64,000 bases of DNA from Lentzea albidocapillata (GCF_000719115.1 NZ_JOEA01000005.1:434001-498000); one strand, 5' to 3'; counted from the first letter of the stretch, positions 24,978 through 38,564 are shown. Notes: a model not told the origin generated them from the letters alone. Made by a program: numbers and translations.

Positions 24978-26315
24978 ATGCGTTCATTCCGCTCACGCCT
25001 CGGTGCCGCCGGCCTAGCGCTGGCCGCCGCCGCGGCGACGTTGTCAGTCATGGCGCCTGCCGCGCAGGCCGCCTACCCCGCCGGGTTCAAGAGCGTCGGC
25101 TACATGCCGTCGTGGTCCGGCAACGTCAGCACGCTTCCCTACAACAAGCTGACGCACATCAACTACTCGTTCGTGCTGCCGAACTCCAACGGCACGCTCC
25201 AGGGCGTGCCGGACCCAGGCAAGCTGCAGCAGCTGGTGAGCCTCAGCCACCAGAACGGCGTCAAGGTCTCGATCGCGGTCGGCGGCTGGAACAACGGCAA
25301 CGACGACAACTTCGAGATCCTCGCGGCCAGCGCCAACGGCCGCACGACGTTCGTCAACGCGCTGATCAACCTGGTCAGCCAGTACAACCTCGACGGCGTC
25401 GACATGGACTGGGAGTACCCGGATCCAGGCGTCGAGGGCGACAACTACACGCTGCTGATGCGCCAGCTGGGCGACCAGTTGCACAGCCGCGGCAAGCTGC
25501 TCACGGCCGCGGTCGTGAGTGAGGGCGGCACGGCGAACGGCGTGCAGCCCGCGGTGTTCGGCATCGTCGACTGGCTGAACATCATGGCCTACGACGGCGG
25601 CAGCCCGCACGCGAACTACGACTGGTCGATCGCGTCGGTCAACTTCTGGAAGAACCGCGGCCTCCCGGCCGCCAAGGCGGTTCTCGGCGTGCCGTTCTAC
25701 AGCCGGCCGACCTACATCTCCTACCGCGACCTCGTCGCGCAGGACCCGGCCAACGCCAACCGCGACAGCTACAACGGCAACTCCTACAACGGTCTTCCGA
25801 CGATCCGTCGCAAGACCCAGTGGGCGATGGCCAACGCGGGCGGCATCATGAACTGGGAGCTCTCCCAGGACACGACCGGCAGCACCAGCCTGCTCAACGC
25901 GATCTGGGAGACCGCCGGCGGCGGCAACCCCCAGCCGCCCACCGGCGGCACCATCACCGGTTTCGGCGGCAAGTGCGTCGACGTGGCCGGCGCGAACGCC
26001 ACCAACGGCACGGCGGTGCAGCTCTACACCTGCAACGGCACCAACGCCCAGCAGTGGACTCGCAACGGCTCCACGTTGCGCGCCTTGGGCAAGTGCCTCG
26101 ACGCGTCCGGCACCGCCAACGGTGCGGTGACCAGGTTGTGGGACTGCACGGGCGGCGGCAACCAGCAGTGGACGGCCGAGGCCAACGGCCAGCTGCGCAA
26201 CACGGCGTCAGGAAGGTGTCTCGACGCCACCGGCAACAGCTCCGCCGACGGCACCAGGCTTCAGCTCTGGGACTGCGCCGGCACCGCCAACCAGCGGTGG
26301 ACCATCAACGCCTGA
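24978..26315 (+). CDS. Secreted GH18 chitinase with C-terminal ricin-type lectin module
   Basis: A 445-residue exported chitinase. The signal peptide (RSRLGAAGLALAAAAATLS... cut near AQA) precedes a GH18 barrel with VSIAVGGWNNG and the catalytic motif LDGVDMDWEYP (Glu acid), then MAYDGG. After residue 325 a Gly/Pro linker leads to a ricin B-type beta-trefoil with three QxW-like repeats (NAQQWTRNG, GNQQWTAEA, ANQRWTINA) for sugar binding. ATG 24978 is used because it directly precedes the signal peptide. The dre site upstream ties it to the chitinase at 8023-9066 in one regulon. Confidence 0.95.
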   Translation: MRSFRSRLGAAGLALAAAAATLSVMAPAAQAAYPAGFKSVGYMPSWSGNVSTLPYNKLTHINYSFVLPNSNGTLQGVPDPGKLQQLVSLSHQNGVKVSIAVGGWNNGNDDNFEILAASANGRTTFVNALINLVSQYNLDGVDMDWEYPDPGVEGDNYTLLMRQLGDQLHSRGKLLTAAVVSEGGTANGVQPAVFGIVDWLNIMAYDGGSPHANYDWSIASVNFWKNRGLPAAKAVLGVPFYSRPTYISYRDLVAQDPANANRDSYNGNSYNGLPTIRRKTQWAMANAGGIMNWELSQDTTGSTSLLNAIWETAGGGNPQPPTGGTITGFGGKCVDVAGANATNGTAVQLYTCNGTNAQQWTRNGSTLRALGKCLDASGTANGAVTRLWDCTGGGNQQWTAEANGQLRNTASGRCLDATGNSSADGTRLQLWDCAGTANQRWTINA

Positions 26316-26615
26316 TCCTCCGGACTTCAGGAACTTCAGGCCGATGACGCAGGCGATGATCCCGGTGAGGAACACGATCTTCCACGCGGAGACCGTCTCC
26401 TCGCCGGTGATCATCGCCCACGCCACCGTCAGGGCAGCGCCGATGCCGACCCACACGGCGTACGCGGTCCCGACCGGAATTCGTTTCATGCCAACGGAAA
26501 GCCCGACCATGCTCAACGTCGCGGCGATCACGAAGAGCACGTAGGCCCCTTGGGACAACGCCGTCGCCCACACCGCTTCGAGCACGGCGCTGACCAGCAA
26601 CACGGCCCAGTACAT
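26208..26615 (-). CDS. SMR-family exporter, second of a pair, with unusual C-terminal extension
   Basis: A small multidrug resistance protein of the SugE/Gdx branch (LEAVWATAL with the essential Glu14, then IPVGTAYAVWVGIG), probably pairing with the upstream SMR. Four membrane helices end at residue about 106. The frame then continues about 30 residues of Gly/Pro-rich sequence (SGGSGVDGPPLVGG...) before a stop at 26208, giving 135 residues instead of about 107. That tail is the antisense of the chitinase lectin domain, which it overlaps by 108 bases, so the normal stop seems lost. The start codon shares one base with the first SMR's stop. Confidence 0.88.
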   Translation of the reverse strand: MYWAVLLVSAVLEAVWATALSQGAYVLFVIAATLSMVGLSVGMKRIPVGTAYAVWVGIGAALTVAWAMITGEETVSAWKIVFLTGIIACVIGLKFLKSGGSGVDGPPLVGGAGAVPELKPGAVGGAVAGGVETPS

Positions 26616-26929
26616 CAGCTCACCACCTTCAGGCCCGCGACGCAGCCGATCAACGCGACGAGCAGCAACGCCCTGGCCACCCCGAGCTTCTCCTCGCCGC
26701 GCAGCACCGCGACGAGCACCGTGAGCACGGCCCCCACGCCGACCCACACCGCGTACGCCGTGCCGACCGGAATTCCCCGCATCGCCCACGCGAGCCCGAC
26801 GACGCTCAGCGTCATCGACACGGCGAACACCACCACCGGCCGCGGCCGGCGGAAACCCTTCGACGCCGCGAGCGCCGTGGCCCACACGGCCTCCAGCACC
26901 CCGGAGACCACCAGCACAACCCAGTACAT
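26615..26929 (-). CDS. SMR-family exporter, first of a pair (Gdx/SugE-like)
   Basis: A 104-residue four-helix membrane antiporter. Glu in VSGVLEAVWATAL and the helix-2/3 motif IPVGTAYAVWVGVGAVLT match the guanidinium-exporter (Gdx/SugE) branch more than EmrE. Two adjacent, translationally joined SMR genes usually make a heterodimer. No guanidine riboswitch is visible in the 50-base upstream gap; instead a palindrome abuts the ATG, so control is probably by a repressor. Confidence 0.92.
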   Translation of the reverse strand: MYWVVLVVSGVLEAVWATALAASKGFRRPRPVVVFAVSMTLSVVGLAWAMRGIPVGTAYAVWVGVGAVLTVLVAVLRGEEKLGVARALLLVALIGCVAGLKVVS

Positions 26930-26945
26930 TGGTACGACCGTACCA
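26930..26945. promoter_or_regulatory. Perfect palindrome abutting the SMR pair start
   Basis: TGGTACG-AC-CGTACCA has 7-base arms and ends at the base before the SMR start codon, with the divergent 5'-nucleotidase start 35 bases away. The size and symmetry suit a TetR-type repressor. No TetR gene is adjacent. Confidence 0.6.
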
Positions 26946-26980
26946 GAAAAGCGTCGACCGGGCGGCTACGATCACGTGAT

Positions 26981-27853
26981 GTGGCTCCCAGCCTGGAAAA
27001 CCTGCTGGTCATAGGCGTCGCGTCAAGCGCCCTGTTCGACCTGACGGAGTCCGACGCCGTCTTCCAAGCCGAGGGTGAGCACGCCTACCGCGCCTACCAG
27101 GAAGCGCACCTCGACGAACCGTTCGCACCGGGAGTCGCGTTCCCGTTCCTCCACCGGCTGCTGCGGCTCAACTCGCTGGGCCCGCTGGTCGAGGTGGTCG
27201 TGCTGTCGCGCAACTCCCCCGACACGGGCCTGCGCATCATGAGGTCGGCAGCGCACCACGGCCTCGGGATCACCCGCGCGATCTTCACCGAGGGCCGCGC
27301 GGCGCACGAGTTCATGCCGGCCCTGAACATGTCACTCTTCTTGTCCGCCAACGAGAAGGACGTCCGCAGGGCGACGGCGGCCGGACTCCCCGCGGGTCAG
27401 GTGCTCAAGTCGTCGTTCCGGGACGACGACGATCCGGCGCTGCGGATCGCGTTCGACTTCGACGGCGTGCTCGCCGACGACGCGTCCGAGCGGATCTACC
27501 AGAGCGGCGGCCTCGACCGATTCCAGCAGCACGAGGCCACGAACGTCGTCACACCACTGGATCCGGGGCCGTTGCGGAACTTCCTCGCGGGCGTGAACCG
27601 GATCCAGCGGCAGGCCGAGGACCGCATCCGGGTCTCGGTGGTGACCGCCCGGTCCGCCCCGGCGCACGAGCGCGCGATCAACAGCCTCAAGGCCTGGGGC
27701 CTGACGGTGAACGACGCGTTCTTCTTGGGAGGGTTGAAGAAGGCGCCGATCCTGGACGTGCTCCGGCCGCACATCTTCTTCGACGACCAGCGCGGGCACC
27801 TGATCGAGAGCGTGCCGTGCGTGCACGTGCCGTTCGGGGTGGTCAACGAGTGA
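26981..27853 (+). CDS. Cytosolic 5'-nucleotidase (PF06189-type)
   Basis: A 290-residue HAD-like nucleotidase that should dephosphorylate nucleoside monophosphates. Family landmarks are VIGVASSALFDLTESDAVF at the N-terminus, VVVLSRNSPDTGLR, LSANEKDVRRA, then IAFDFDGVLADDASE and the late acidic motif HIFFDDQRGHL. The start is GTG 26981 with no ribosome site; a TACGAT box eight bases upstream suggests leaderless transcription. It runs tail to tail against the DUF2625 gene with no gap. Confidence 0.88.
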   Translation: MAPSLENLLVIGVASSALFDLTESDAVFQAEGEHAYRAYQEAHLDEPFAPGVAFPFLHRLLRLNSLGPLVEVVVLSRNSPDTGLRIMRSAAHHGLGITRAIFTEGRAAHEFMPALNMSLFLSANEKDVRRATAAGLPAGQVLKSSFRDDDDPALRIAFDFDGVLADDASERIYQSGGLDRFQQHEATNVVTPLDPGPLRNFLAGVNRIQRQAEDRIRVSVVTARSAPAHERAINSLKAWGLTVNDAFFLGGLKKAPILDVLRPHIFFDDQRGHLIESVPCVHVPFGVVNE

Positions 27854-28540
27854 TCAGCCGAGTTGCCTGGCCGTGTCCGCGTGGAACGCGACGAGCTCGG
27901 GCATCGGCACGGGCTTGCGGCTGGTGCCCGCGATGTCCGCGGAGCCCTCGGCAGACCACAGCGGCGGGTACATCGCGATCCCCTCCCCCAGGCCGAGAGC
28001 CGCCGCCTCCTCCCGCCAGGACGGCCAGAACACCGTCGAGTAGTACTCCGCCAGCCCGCCGGCGAGCATCCACATCAACCAGTGGCTGTAGCCGCCATCG
28101 AAGGTCTCCCACTCCAGCGTGTCCGGCGCGAAGTAGACGATCTGCCCCGGCTCACCCGGCCTGCCGGAACGTGCGGGATCCATGCCGTTCAACGCGAACT
28201 CACCACCCAGCACGTCGTGCCCGACGACCAGCCCCGCCGGCGGCGCCCACGCGGGGTCCACCTCCGCCGGGAACCCGTTCACCTCGGCGAGGCCCGCCAG
28301 CTCGCCGCCCGACCCGCCGTATACGCGCAGCCAGCCGTGATGCAGCACCAGCCCACCGCTGTTCAGCACGACAGCGCCCAGCAACGACCGCGCGGTCACC
28401 TGCAGCTGCAGCAACGTCGTCCGGCACGCGCCCGGATCCCCTGGCAACACCACGCATTCAGTCGGCCCGGCGGCGACTGCCTCCACGACGAACGGCCACC
28501 CCGGCTCGTCCACTTCGGTCAGTTCGGCGATGTCGCGCAC
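27854..28540 (-). CDS. DUF2625 protein
   Basis: A 228-residue protein of an uncharacterised family. DUF2625 marks are LLQLQVTARSLLGAVVLNSGGLVLHHGWLRVYGG, LVVGHDVLGGEFALNG and the C-terminal STVFWPSWREEAAAL. The start is set at GTG 28540, four bases after GGGGGGA. A longer frame from 28573 would begin inside the terminator hairpin of the carboxylase gene and is unlikely. It may receive read-through from the carboxylase. Confidence 0.85.
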   Translation of the reverse strand: MRDIAELTEVDEPGWPFVVEAVAAGPTECVVLPGDPGACRTTLLQLQVTARSLLGAVVLNSGGLVLHHGWLRVYGGSGGELAGLAEVNGFPAEVDPAWAPPAGLVVGHDVLGGEFALNGMDPARSGRPGEPGQIVYFAPDTLEWETFDGGYSHWLMWMLAGGLAEYYSTVFWPSWREEAAALGLGEGIAMYPPLWSAEGSADIAGTSRKPVPMPELVAFHADTARQLG

Positions 28541-28557
28541 AGTTCCCCCCAAGGAAA

Positions 28558-28588
28558 GGCCCGGCCACCCCAACGGGATGACCGGGCC
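28558..28588 (-). terminator. Stem-loop after the acyl-CoA carboxylase gene
   Basis: GGCCCGG and CCGGGCC arms, with a partly paired interior, lie 13 bases downstream of the carboxylase stop. There is no T-tract. It also marks the boundary to the DUF2625 gene. Confidence 0.6.
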
Positions 28589-28600
28589 TGATCCTAAGCG

Positions 28601-34066
<5,466 letters not shown>

Positions 34067-34298
34067 CGACTTCTCTCCTCGCGGACAGACAACCTCAGCG
34101 GCAGTCGCCGCCCAATCGATGTACACACTCTCGTCTACTACCCGGTAACAAAACCGCTGGAGCGGAACGAGTTGAGCAGCGTGCTTTGTATGAAACCAAC
34201 AAGGCACCAGGTCCTCGGCACAGCATCACTTGAGCCCGTGTCCCAACTCACGACCGGGGGTGTCGGCGCCGTCACAGAGGTGTTCTGACGGAAAGAAC

Positions 34299-34338
34299 GC
34301 GGGTCCTCCCCCTTGTCCGCGGTCGAGGGAGGACCCGC
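34299..34338 (-). terminator. Perfect 12-base stem-loop after the LysM gene
   Basis: GCGGGTCCTCCC and GGGAGGACCCGC pair perfectly around a 16-base loop, five bases past the LysM stop. This strong hairpin should end the LysM transcript before the carboxylase promoter. Confidence 0.8.
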
Positions 34339-34343
34339 CGGGT

Positions 34344-34835
34344 TCAGGACTGCGGAATCCGGATCACGGTCCCGGGCGTGATCACGTTGGGGTTCGTGAT
34401 GACGTGCGGGTTGGCCCGCACCAGGCGCGGGTAGAGGTTGCCGGCGCCGTAGAACTGCGTCGCTATCCCCCACAGCGTGTCACCGGGCTTGATCTCGTAC
34501 TCCTGGTAGACACGGTAGCCGGGCACGATGCGCGGCCCGTACACGACCGGCACGATGATCTTGTCGAGCTCGGCGCCGTCCTTGGGCGACACCCAGAACA
34601 CCTCGACGAAGAGCCGGTCGAGCGCGAACGACGCACCCGACACGTCGGCCTGTACCTGGAACTGGCCGTGGCCGCCGGTCCCGTCTCCTGCCATGAACCC
34701 GCCCACGACCTCGTCGTGACCCTCGTGGATGCGGTAGTTGAACTGCGCCTCGAACGCTCCGCCCGCGGTGCCGGCGATGTGCACGAGGCTCCCGACCAGG
34801 CCCTGCGGCCGGGGCTGCTGGATGTCGATGGACAT
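34344..34835 (-). CDS. Gmad2-LysM protein
   Basis: A 163-residue protein. Residues about 15-105 form an Ig-like Gmad2 domain (LVHIAGTAGGAFEAQFNYRIHEG...LDRLFVEVFWVSPKDGAELD). The C-terminus is one LysM peptidoglycan-binding motif (YEIKPGDTLWGIATQFYGAGNLYPRLVRANPHVI...VIRIPQS). There is no signal peptide. Gmad2-LysM proteins are found widely in actinobacteria with unknown roles, possibly at the envelope. ATG 34835 is used; the longer frame upstream runs through the tRNA gene and is rejected. Confidence 0.88.
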   Translation of the reverse strand: MSIDIQQPRPQGLVGSLVHIAGTAGGAFEAQFNYRIHEGHDEVVGGFMAGDGTGGHGQFQVQADVSGASFALDRLFVEVFWVSPKDGAELDKIIVPVVYGPRIVPGYRVYQEYEIKPGDTLWGIATQFYGAGNLYPRLVRANPHVITNPNVITPGTVIRIPQS

Positions 34836-34912
34836 GTTTCCCCTTCCTCCACCAGTTAGGTCGCGGGGAGGAAGGGGGTCGTTGCCGGGGTTCACCCCGG
34901 TGGCGCAACGGA

Positions 34913-34997
34913 TGGTGGTGGAGGTCGGAGTCGAACCGACTCTGCGCGGGGGCTCCCGTTTTACAGACGGGCGGGGCTCCACAGCCCCGTCTCCACC
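34913..34997 (-). tRNA. tRNA-Tyr (anticodon GTA), class II, unusual D-arm
   Basis: An 85-base cloverleaf with encoded CCA. The acceptor GGTGGAG/CTCCACC pairs fully and is followed by A73. The anticodon arm is CCCGT-CTGTAAA-ACGGG, giving GUA (Tyr). The T-arm GTCGG-TTCGACT-CCGAC is standard. The 14-base variable region fits a class II tRNA. Oddities: position 8 is A instead of U, position 14 is C instead of A, and the D-arm is a very stable GGGG/CCCC hairpin, although G18-G19 are in place. It may be a divergent or specialised Tyr isoacceptor. Confidence 0.78.
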
Positions 34998-35024
34998 ATT
35001 GTTCGAGCACTTTTCGAGCGCACG

Positions 35025-35061
35025 AAAAAGCCGCCCTCACCCGTTCTCACGGGAGGGCGGC
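35025..35061 (-). terminator. Intrinsic terminator upstream of tRNA-Tyr
   Basis: On the minus strand, a long stem (GCCGCCCT...AGGGCGGC, extended inward by CCCGT/ACGGG with a two-base bulge) is followed by TTTTT. It is the best rho-independent terminator in the window. It stands 28 bases before the tRNA-Tyr 5' end on the same strand, and no recognised gene lies upstream on that strand. Confidence 0.8.
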
Positions 35062-35088
35062 TCTCGACGTCAGCGAGGCCTTACGGCG

Positions 35089-35136
35089 TCACGACGGAGA
35101 GCCTGAGATGGGCAAATAGCTGCGATAGCGGCGCAT
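35089..35136 (-). CDS. Possible 15-residue leader peptide upstream of the terminator/tRNA-Tyr
   Basis: The frame reads MRRYRSYLPISGSPS and stops 28 bases before the terminator stem. Upstream on the same strand are a -35-like TTGACC (35173-35168), an 18-base spacer and a weak -10 (CAAGGT), which would start transcription at the ATG. Two Tyr codons in seven residues next to a tRNA-Tyr gene suggest an attenuation leader, but this is speculative. Confidence 0.3.
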   Translation of the reverse strand: MRRYRSYLPISGSPS

Positions 35137-35211
35137 GCGGGCTACCTTGCCGGACCGTCCGCGCGGCGGTCAACCATTTATCTCCGCATTCGCAGGAAAC
35201 GGGGTCACGCG

Positions 35212-37794
35212 GTGGAGCGATATCCAGGCGTGAAGGTCGTGGGGCGTGCTCGGGAACTCGCTGCGGCACGGTCGTGGCTGGCGGCGGAGACCGGACGGCT
35301 GGTGCTCTGCGGCGGCGAGCCGGGCATCGGCAAGACGAGACTGGCCCAGGAACTGGCCGGGCACGCGCTCGCGCTCGGCCGCGAGGTCGTGTGGGGGCAT
35401 TGCGTCGAGACCGCGGGCGCACCGGCGTTCTGGCCGTGGCGGCAGGTGCTCAAGGCGGCCGACGCCGATCCCGACCGGGTGCTCGCGCACGACGCCGAGG
35501 TGCCGCAGGACAGGTTCCGGGTGTTCGACGCGATCGCGTCCGCGCTGGACCGCGACGGCCTGGTGATCGTGATCGAGGACGTCCACTGGGCCGACGAGGC
35601 GTCGCTGCTCGTGCTCGCCCACCTCGCCACCCGACTGCGGAACGTGCTGCTGTTCGCGACCTTCCGCGACCCGTGCCCGGCGGTGGCGGACCTCATGCGC
35701 TCGGCCGACCGGATCGACCTGCACGGGCTGTCCGCCGACGAGGTCGCCGAACTGGCCGGTGCCGCGCACGCGGCCACGATCATGGAGCTGACCAGCGGTA
35801 ACCCGTTGTTCGTCACGGAGATCGCGCGCGCGGTCGAGGACGGCACGTGGCACGCGGACCAGCCGCCCCGCAGCGTCCGCGACATCGTCACCGCCCGCCT
35901 CGCCCGGCTGTCCCCCGACGCCCGTGAGCTGATCAGGACGGCGGCGCTGATCGGCCGTGACTTCGACCTGGACCTCGCCGAGGCGGCCTCGGGAGTGCCC
36001 GTCAGCGCGCTGGACGAGGCGGCGACGCTGATCGACGCGACCGGGCACCGGTTCGTGCACGCGCTGACCAGGGACGCGGTCGAGGCCGCGCTCACCCCCG
36101 CCGAACGCCGCGCGCTGCACCGCCGGATCGCCGAGGCGATGGCGGACAGCACGCACTACGCGGACGTCGCCCGGCACTGGAACGCCTGCGGTGCGACGGA
36201 GGAAGCCCGCACGTGGACGGTCCGCGCGGCGCAGGACGCGGTGACACGGCTCGCCTACGAGGAGGGCGCGCGTCTCTACCGCGCCGCGGCGGCCCTCGGC
36301 GACAGCCACGAGGTCCAGGTGGCACTGGGCCGGGCCGCCTACTTCGCCGGGGATCTCGCGGGGTGCGTCCAGGCCGCCCAGCGCGCCGCCGAACTGGCCG
36401 CGACTTCCGAGGAGATCGCGGAAGCCGCCCTGGTCCTCGAGGCCGCACCCGGCGCGGGCGTCAACGCGATCGCGACCCCGTTGTGCGACAACGCCCTTCG
36501 CCACGACGTCAGCCCGGCCACCCGCGCCAGGCTGCTCGCCCAGCGCAGCCACCTCGCGTTCTACCGCGGCGAACAGCACCGGCTCGACGAACTCAGCCGG
36601 GAGGCCCTGCGCCTGGCACGGGGCGACGACCGCGCGCTCGCCGAGGCGTTGCACGCCAGGCAGGAGGCGTGTCCCGGCCCTGCCGGTCGGGCCGAACGCC
36701 TCGGCCTCGCCACCGAGATGATCGCCCTCGCCCACCGCACGCACAGCCCACGCGGTGCCATGTGGGGTTCGCTGTGGCGCATCCACGCGCTGGTCGAGAG
36801 CGGCGAACTCGCTGCCGCACAAGAAGAACTGCCTGCGCTCAAGCTCGCCTGCGAACGCGTCGGCGGCCAGGTCCCGTTGTGGCACCTCGACGTCGTGACG
36901 GCGTGCATCGCCCAGGCGCAGGGCCGTTTCGCGGAGGCCCAGGAGGTCGGGCGGCGGGGCTACGACCGGATGCGGGTGATCGAGCGTGAACCGGCGTCGG
37001 GTGCCTACTTCGCGTTGCAGTGCGGGCTTTCCTGCCATCTCGGCCCCACCGAGGACGGCCTGGCGCTGGCCCGCCACTTCCACGACCCGCCGCCGCGGTT
37101 CCGGCTGATGTCGAAGCTCACGCGGGCGTTCCTGTTGCTGCGCGCGGGTCTGCGCGACGAGGCACTGGAGTTCTATCGCCGCTCCGGCCCGGTCGCCGAG
37201 TGGGACCTGCCCGCGTTCTTCGTGCTACCTGGGCTGGTCGACGCCGTTCTGGTGACGGCGGGGCTGGGCCTGACCGGCGACCTGCGCCTGATCCTGCCCC
37301 GGCTCGCGGGTTTCCGCGGCGAGCACGCGGCCGGCAACGGCGTCGCGTACATGGGGCCGGTGACCCTCGCGCTGGGGCGCGGTCACCTGGCCCTCGGCGA
37401 GTACGAGCAGGCCGTCACCGACCTCACCGCCGCCGCCGACGAGGCCTCCCGGGCGGGCGCCCCCGCGTTCGCCGCAGAGGCCCGCTGGCACCTGGCGGCG
37501 GCGTTGCGCGCCCTGGGCCGCGACGCCGACGCCGTGCAGCGCGCCGCCGACCGGGCGATCCGCTCACTGGGCATGACGGCGTTCACCACCACGGAGCTGA
37601 GCAGCCGCGAGCACGAGGTCGCGACGCTGGTCACCGAGGGCCTGACGAACCGGCAGATCGCGCGCCGGCTGGTGATCTCCGAACGGACCGCCCAGAACCA
37701 CGTCCAGCACGTCCTCACCAAGCTCGGCTTCCGCACCCGCAGCCAGATCGCGGCGTGGATGAGTACCGCACCGAGTACTCCGGCGGATGGCTGA
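35212..37794 (+). CDS. LAL-type (large ATP-binding) LuxR regulator
   Basis: An 860-residue STAND regulator. The N-terminal AAA/NACHT-like ATPase has Walker A GEPGIGKT (35-42), Walker B VIVIEDVHWADEASLL and a LFATFRDP sensor strand. A long helical TPR-like middle follows (from about 330 to 780). The C-terminal LuxR helix-turn-helix (LSSREHEVATLVTEGLTNRQIARRLVISERTAQNHVQHVL) binds DNA. GTG 35212 has GGGG eight bases upstream; GTG 35230 is an alternative. The small monooxygenase-like gene follows about 50 bases downstream and could be a target or partner. Confidence 0.92.
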   Translation: MERYPGVKVVGRARELAAARSWLAAETGRLVLCGGEPGIGKTRLAQELAGHALALGREVVWGHCVETAGAPAFWPWRQVLKAADADPDRVLAHDAEVPQDRFRVFDAIASALDRDGLVIVIEDVHWADEASLLVLAHLATRLRNVLLFATFRDPCPAVADLMRSADRIDLHGLSADEVAELAGAAHAATIMELTSGNPLFVTEIARAVEDGTWHADQPPRSVRDIVTARLARLSPDARELIRTAALIGRDFDLDLAEAASGVPVSALDEAATLIDATGHRFVHALTRDAVEAALTPAERRALHRRIAEAMADSTHYADVARHWNACGATEEARTWTVRAAQDAVTRLAYEEGARLYRAAAALGDSHEVQVALGRAAYFAGDLAGCVQAAQRAAELAATSEEIAEAALVLEAAPGAGVNAIATPLCDNALRHDVSPATRARLLAQRSHLAFYRGEQHRLDELSREALRLARGDDRALAEALHARQEACPGPAGRAERLGLATEMIALAHRTHSPRGAMWGSLWRIHALVESGELAAAQEELPALKLACERVGGQVPLWHLDVVTACIAQAQGRFAEAQEVGRRGYDRMRVIEREPASGAYFALQCGLSCHLGPTEDGLALARHFHDPPPRFRLMSKLTRAFLLLRAGLRDEALEFYRRSGPVAEWDLPAFFVLPGLVDAVLVTAGLGLTGDLRLILPRLAGFRGEHAAGNGVAYMGPVTLALGRGHLALGEYEQAVTDLTAAADEASRAGAPAFAAEARWHLAAALRALGRDADAVQRAADRAIRSLGMTAFTTTELSSREHEVATLVTEGLTNRQIARRLVISERTAQNHVQHVLTKLGFRTRSQIAAWMSTAPSTPADG

Positions 37795-37844
37795 CCAGCG
37801 CGAACTTCCTACCTTGGGAGCCACACCGACCGAGGAGGAACCCC

Positions 37845-38126
37845 ATGTGGCTCACCATCGCGACCCCGCCCACCCAGTCCCTCGACCAGCTCGACCGGGT
37901 GATGGGCGCGGCCACCCCCGACGGCCTGCGCGCCCGCTACGCCTGCCGGGCCGACGGAGAGTTCCGGATCATCGCCGTGTGGGAGAGCAAGGACCACGCC
38001 GACCGCTTCTTCCGCGAGGTGCTCGGCCCCGTCCTGGCCCGCGTGCTCGGCCCCGAACCGGCCGGAGCGCCCACGATGACCGGCATGGAGGTGCTGCGGG
38101 AGTTCATCCCGGCCGTCACCGGGTAG
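37845..38126 (+). CDS. Small ferredoxin-like-fold (ABM-like) protein
   Basis: A 93-residue protein. The pattern SLDQLDRVMG...FRIIAVWESKDHADRFFREVLGPVLARVLG resembles the antibiotic-monooxygenase-like or EthD-like dimeric alpha/beta barrel family, but no catalytic residues can be named. ATG 37845 has a strong ribosome site (GAGGAGG). It lies between the LAL regulator and a DUF4383 membrane protein, all rightward. Confidence 0.78.
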   Translation: MWLTIATPPTQSLDQLDRVMGAATPDGLRARYACRADGEFRIIAVWESKDHADRFFREVLGPVLARVLGPEPAGAPTMTGMEVLREFIPAVTG

Positions 38127-38135
38127 CCACCTCGC

Positions 38136-38564
38136 ATGCGACCAGTACAAACGGCGGCCTCGGTGGTCGGCGCGGCGTTCCTGCTCGTCGGTGTGCTCGG
38201 CTTCATCCCGGGCATCACCACGCACTACGACGAGCTGAGCTTCGCCGGCCACTCGGGCGCACTCCTGTTCGGCCTCTTCGCCGTGTCCGTACTGCACAAC
38301 CTCGTGCACCTGCTGTTCGGGATCCTCGGCCTGCTCGCCGCGAAGCGGTCCCAGTTCGCCCGTGCGTTCCTGGTGGCGGGCGGAGGCGTCTACGTGTTCC
38401 TGTGGGTGTACGGCTCGGCCATCGGCGAACACACCGGCGCGAACTTCCTGCCCGTCAACACGGCCGACAACTGGCTGCACCTCGGCCTCGGCGCAGGCAT
38501 GATCGTGCTCGGCATCGCGACGACCGCGGTCGAACGCGCGCGCAGCAACTCGCCCGTCAACTGA
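38136..38564 (+). CDS. DUF4383 membrane protein
   Basis: A 142-residue four-helix membrane protein. The DUF4383 family pattern is visible: VVGAAFLLVGVLGFIPG, then VSVLHNLVHLLFGILGLLAA and the last helix WLHLGLGAGMIVLGIATT. Function is unknown in the family. It starts 9 bases after the preceding stop and ends at a strong two-way terminator. Confidence 0.88.
   Translation: MRPVQTAASVVGAAFLLVGVLGFIPGITTHYDELSFAGHSGALLFGLFAVSVLHNLVHLLFGILGLLAAKRSQFARAFLVAGGGVYVFLWVYGSAIGEHTGANFLPVNTADNWLHLGLGAGMIVLGIATTAVERARSNSPVN

Noticed and set aside
26930..26980. Guanidine (ykkC-type) riboswitch before the SMR pair
   Set aside because: The gap is too short for the roughly 100-base aptamer and shows only a palindrome.
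28541..28573. Longer start for the DUF2625 protein at ATG 28573
   Set aside because: It lies inside the stem-loop that follows the carboxylase gene; GTG 28540 has a good ribosome site.
34836..34982. N-terminal extension of the LysM gene
   Set aside because: It would read through the tRNA-Tyr 3' half, and the added residues show no family match.
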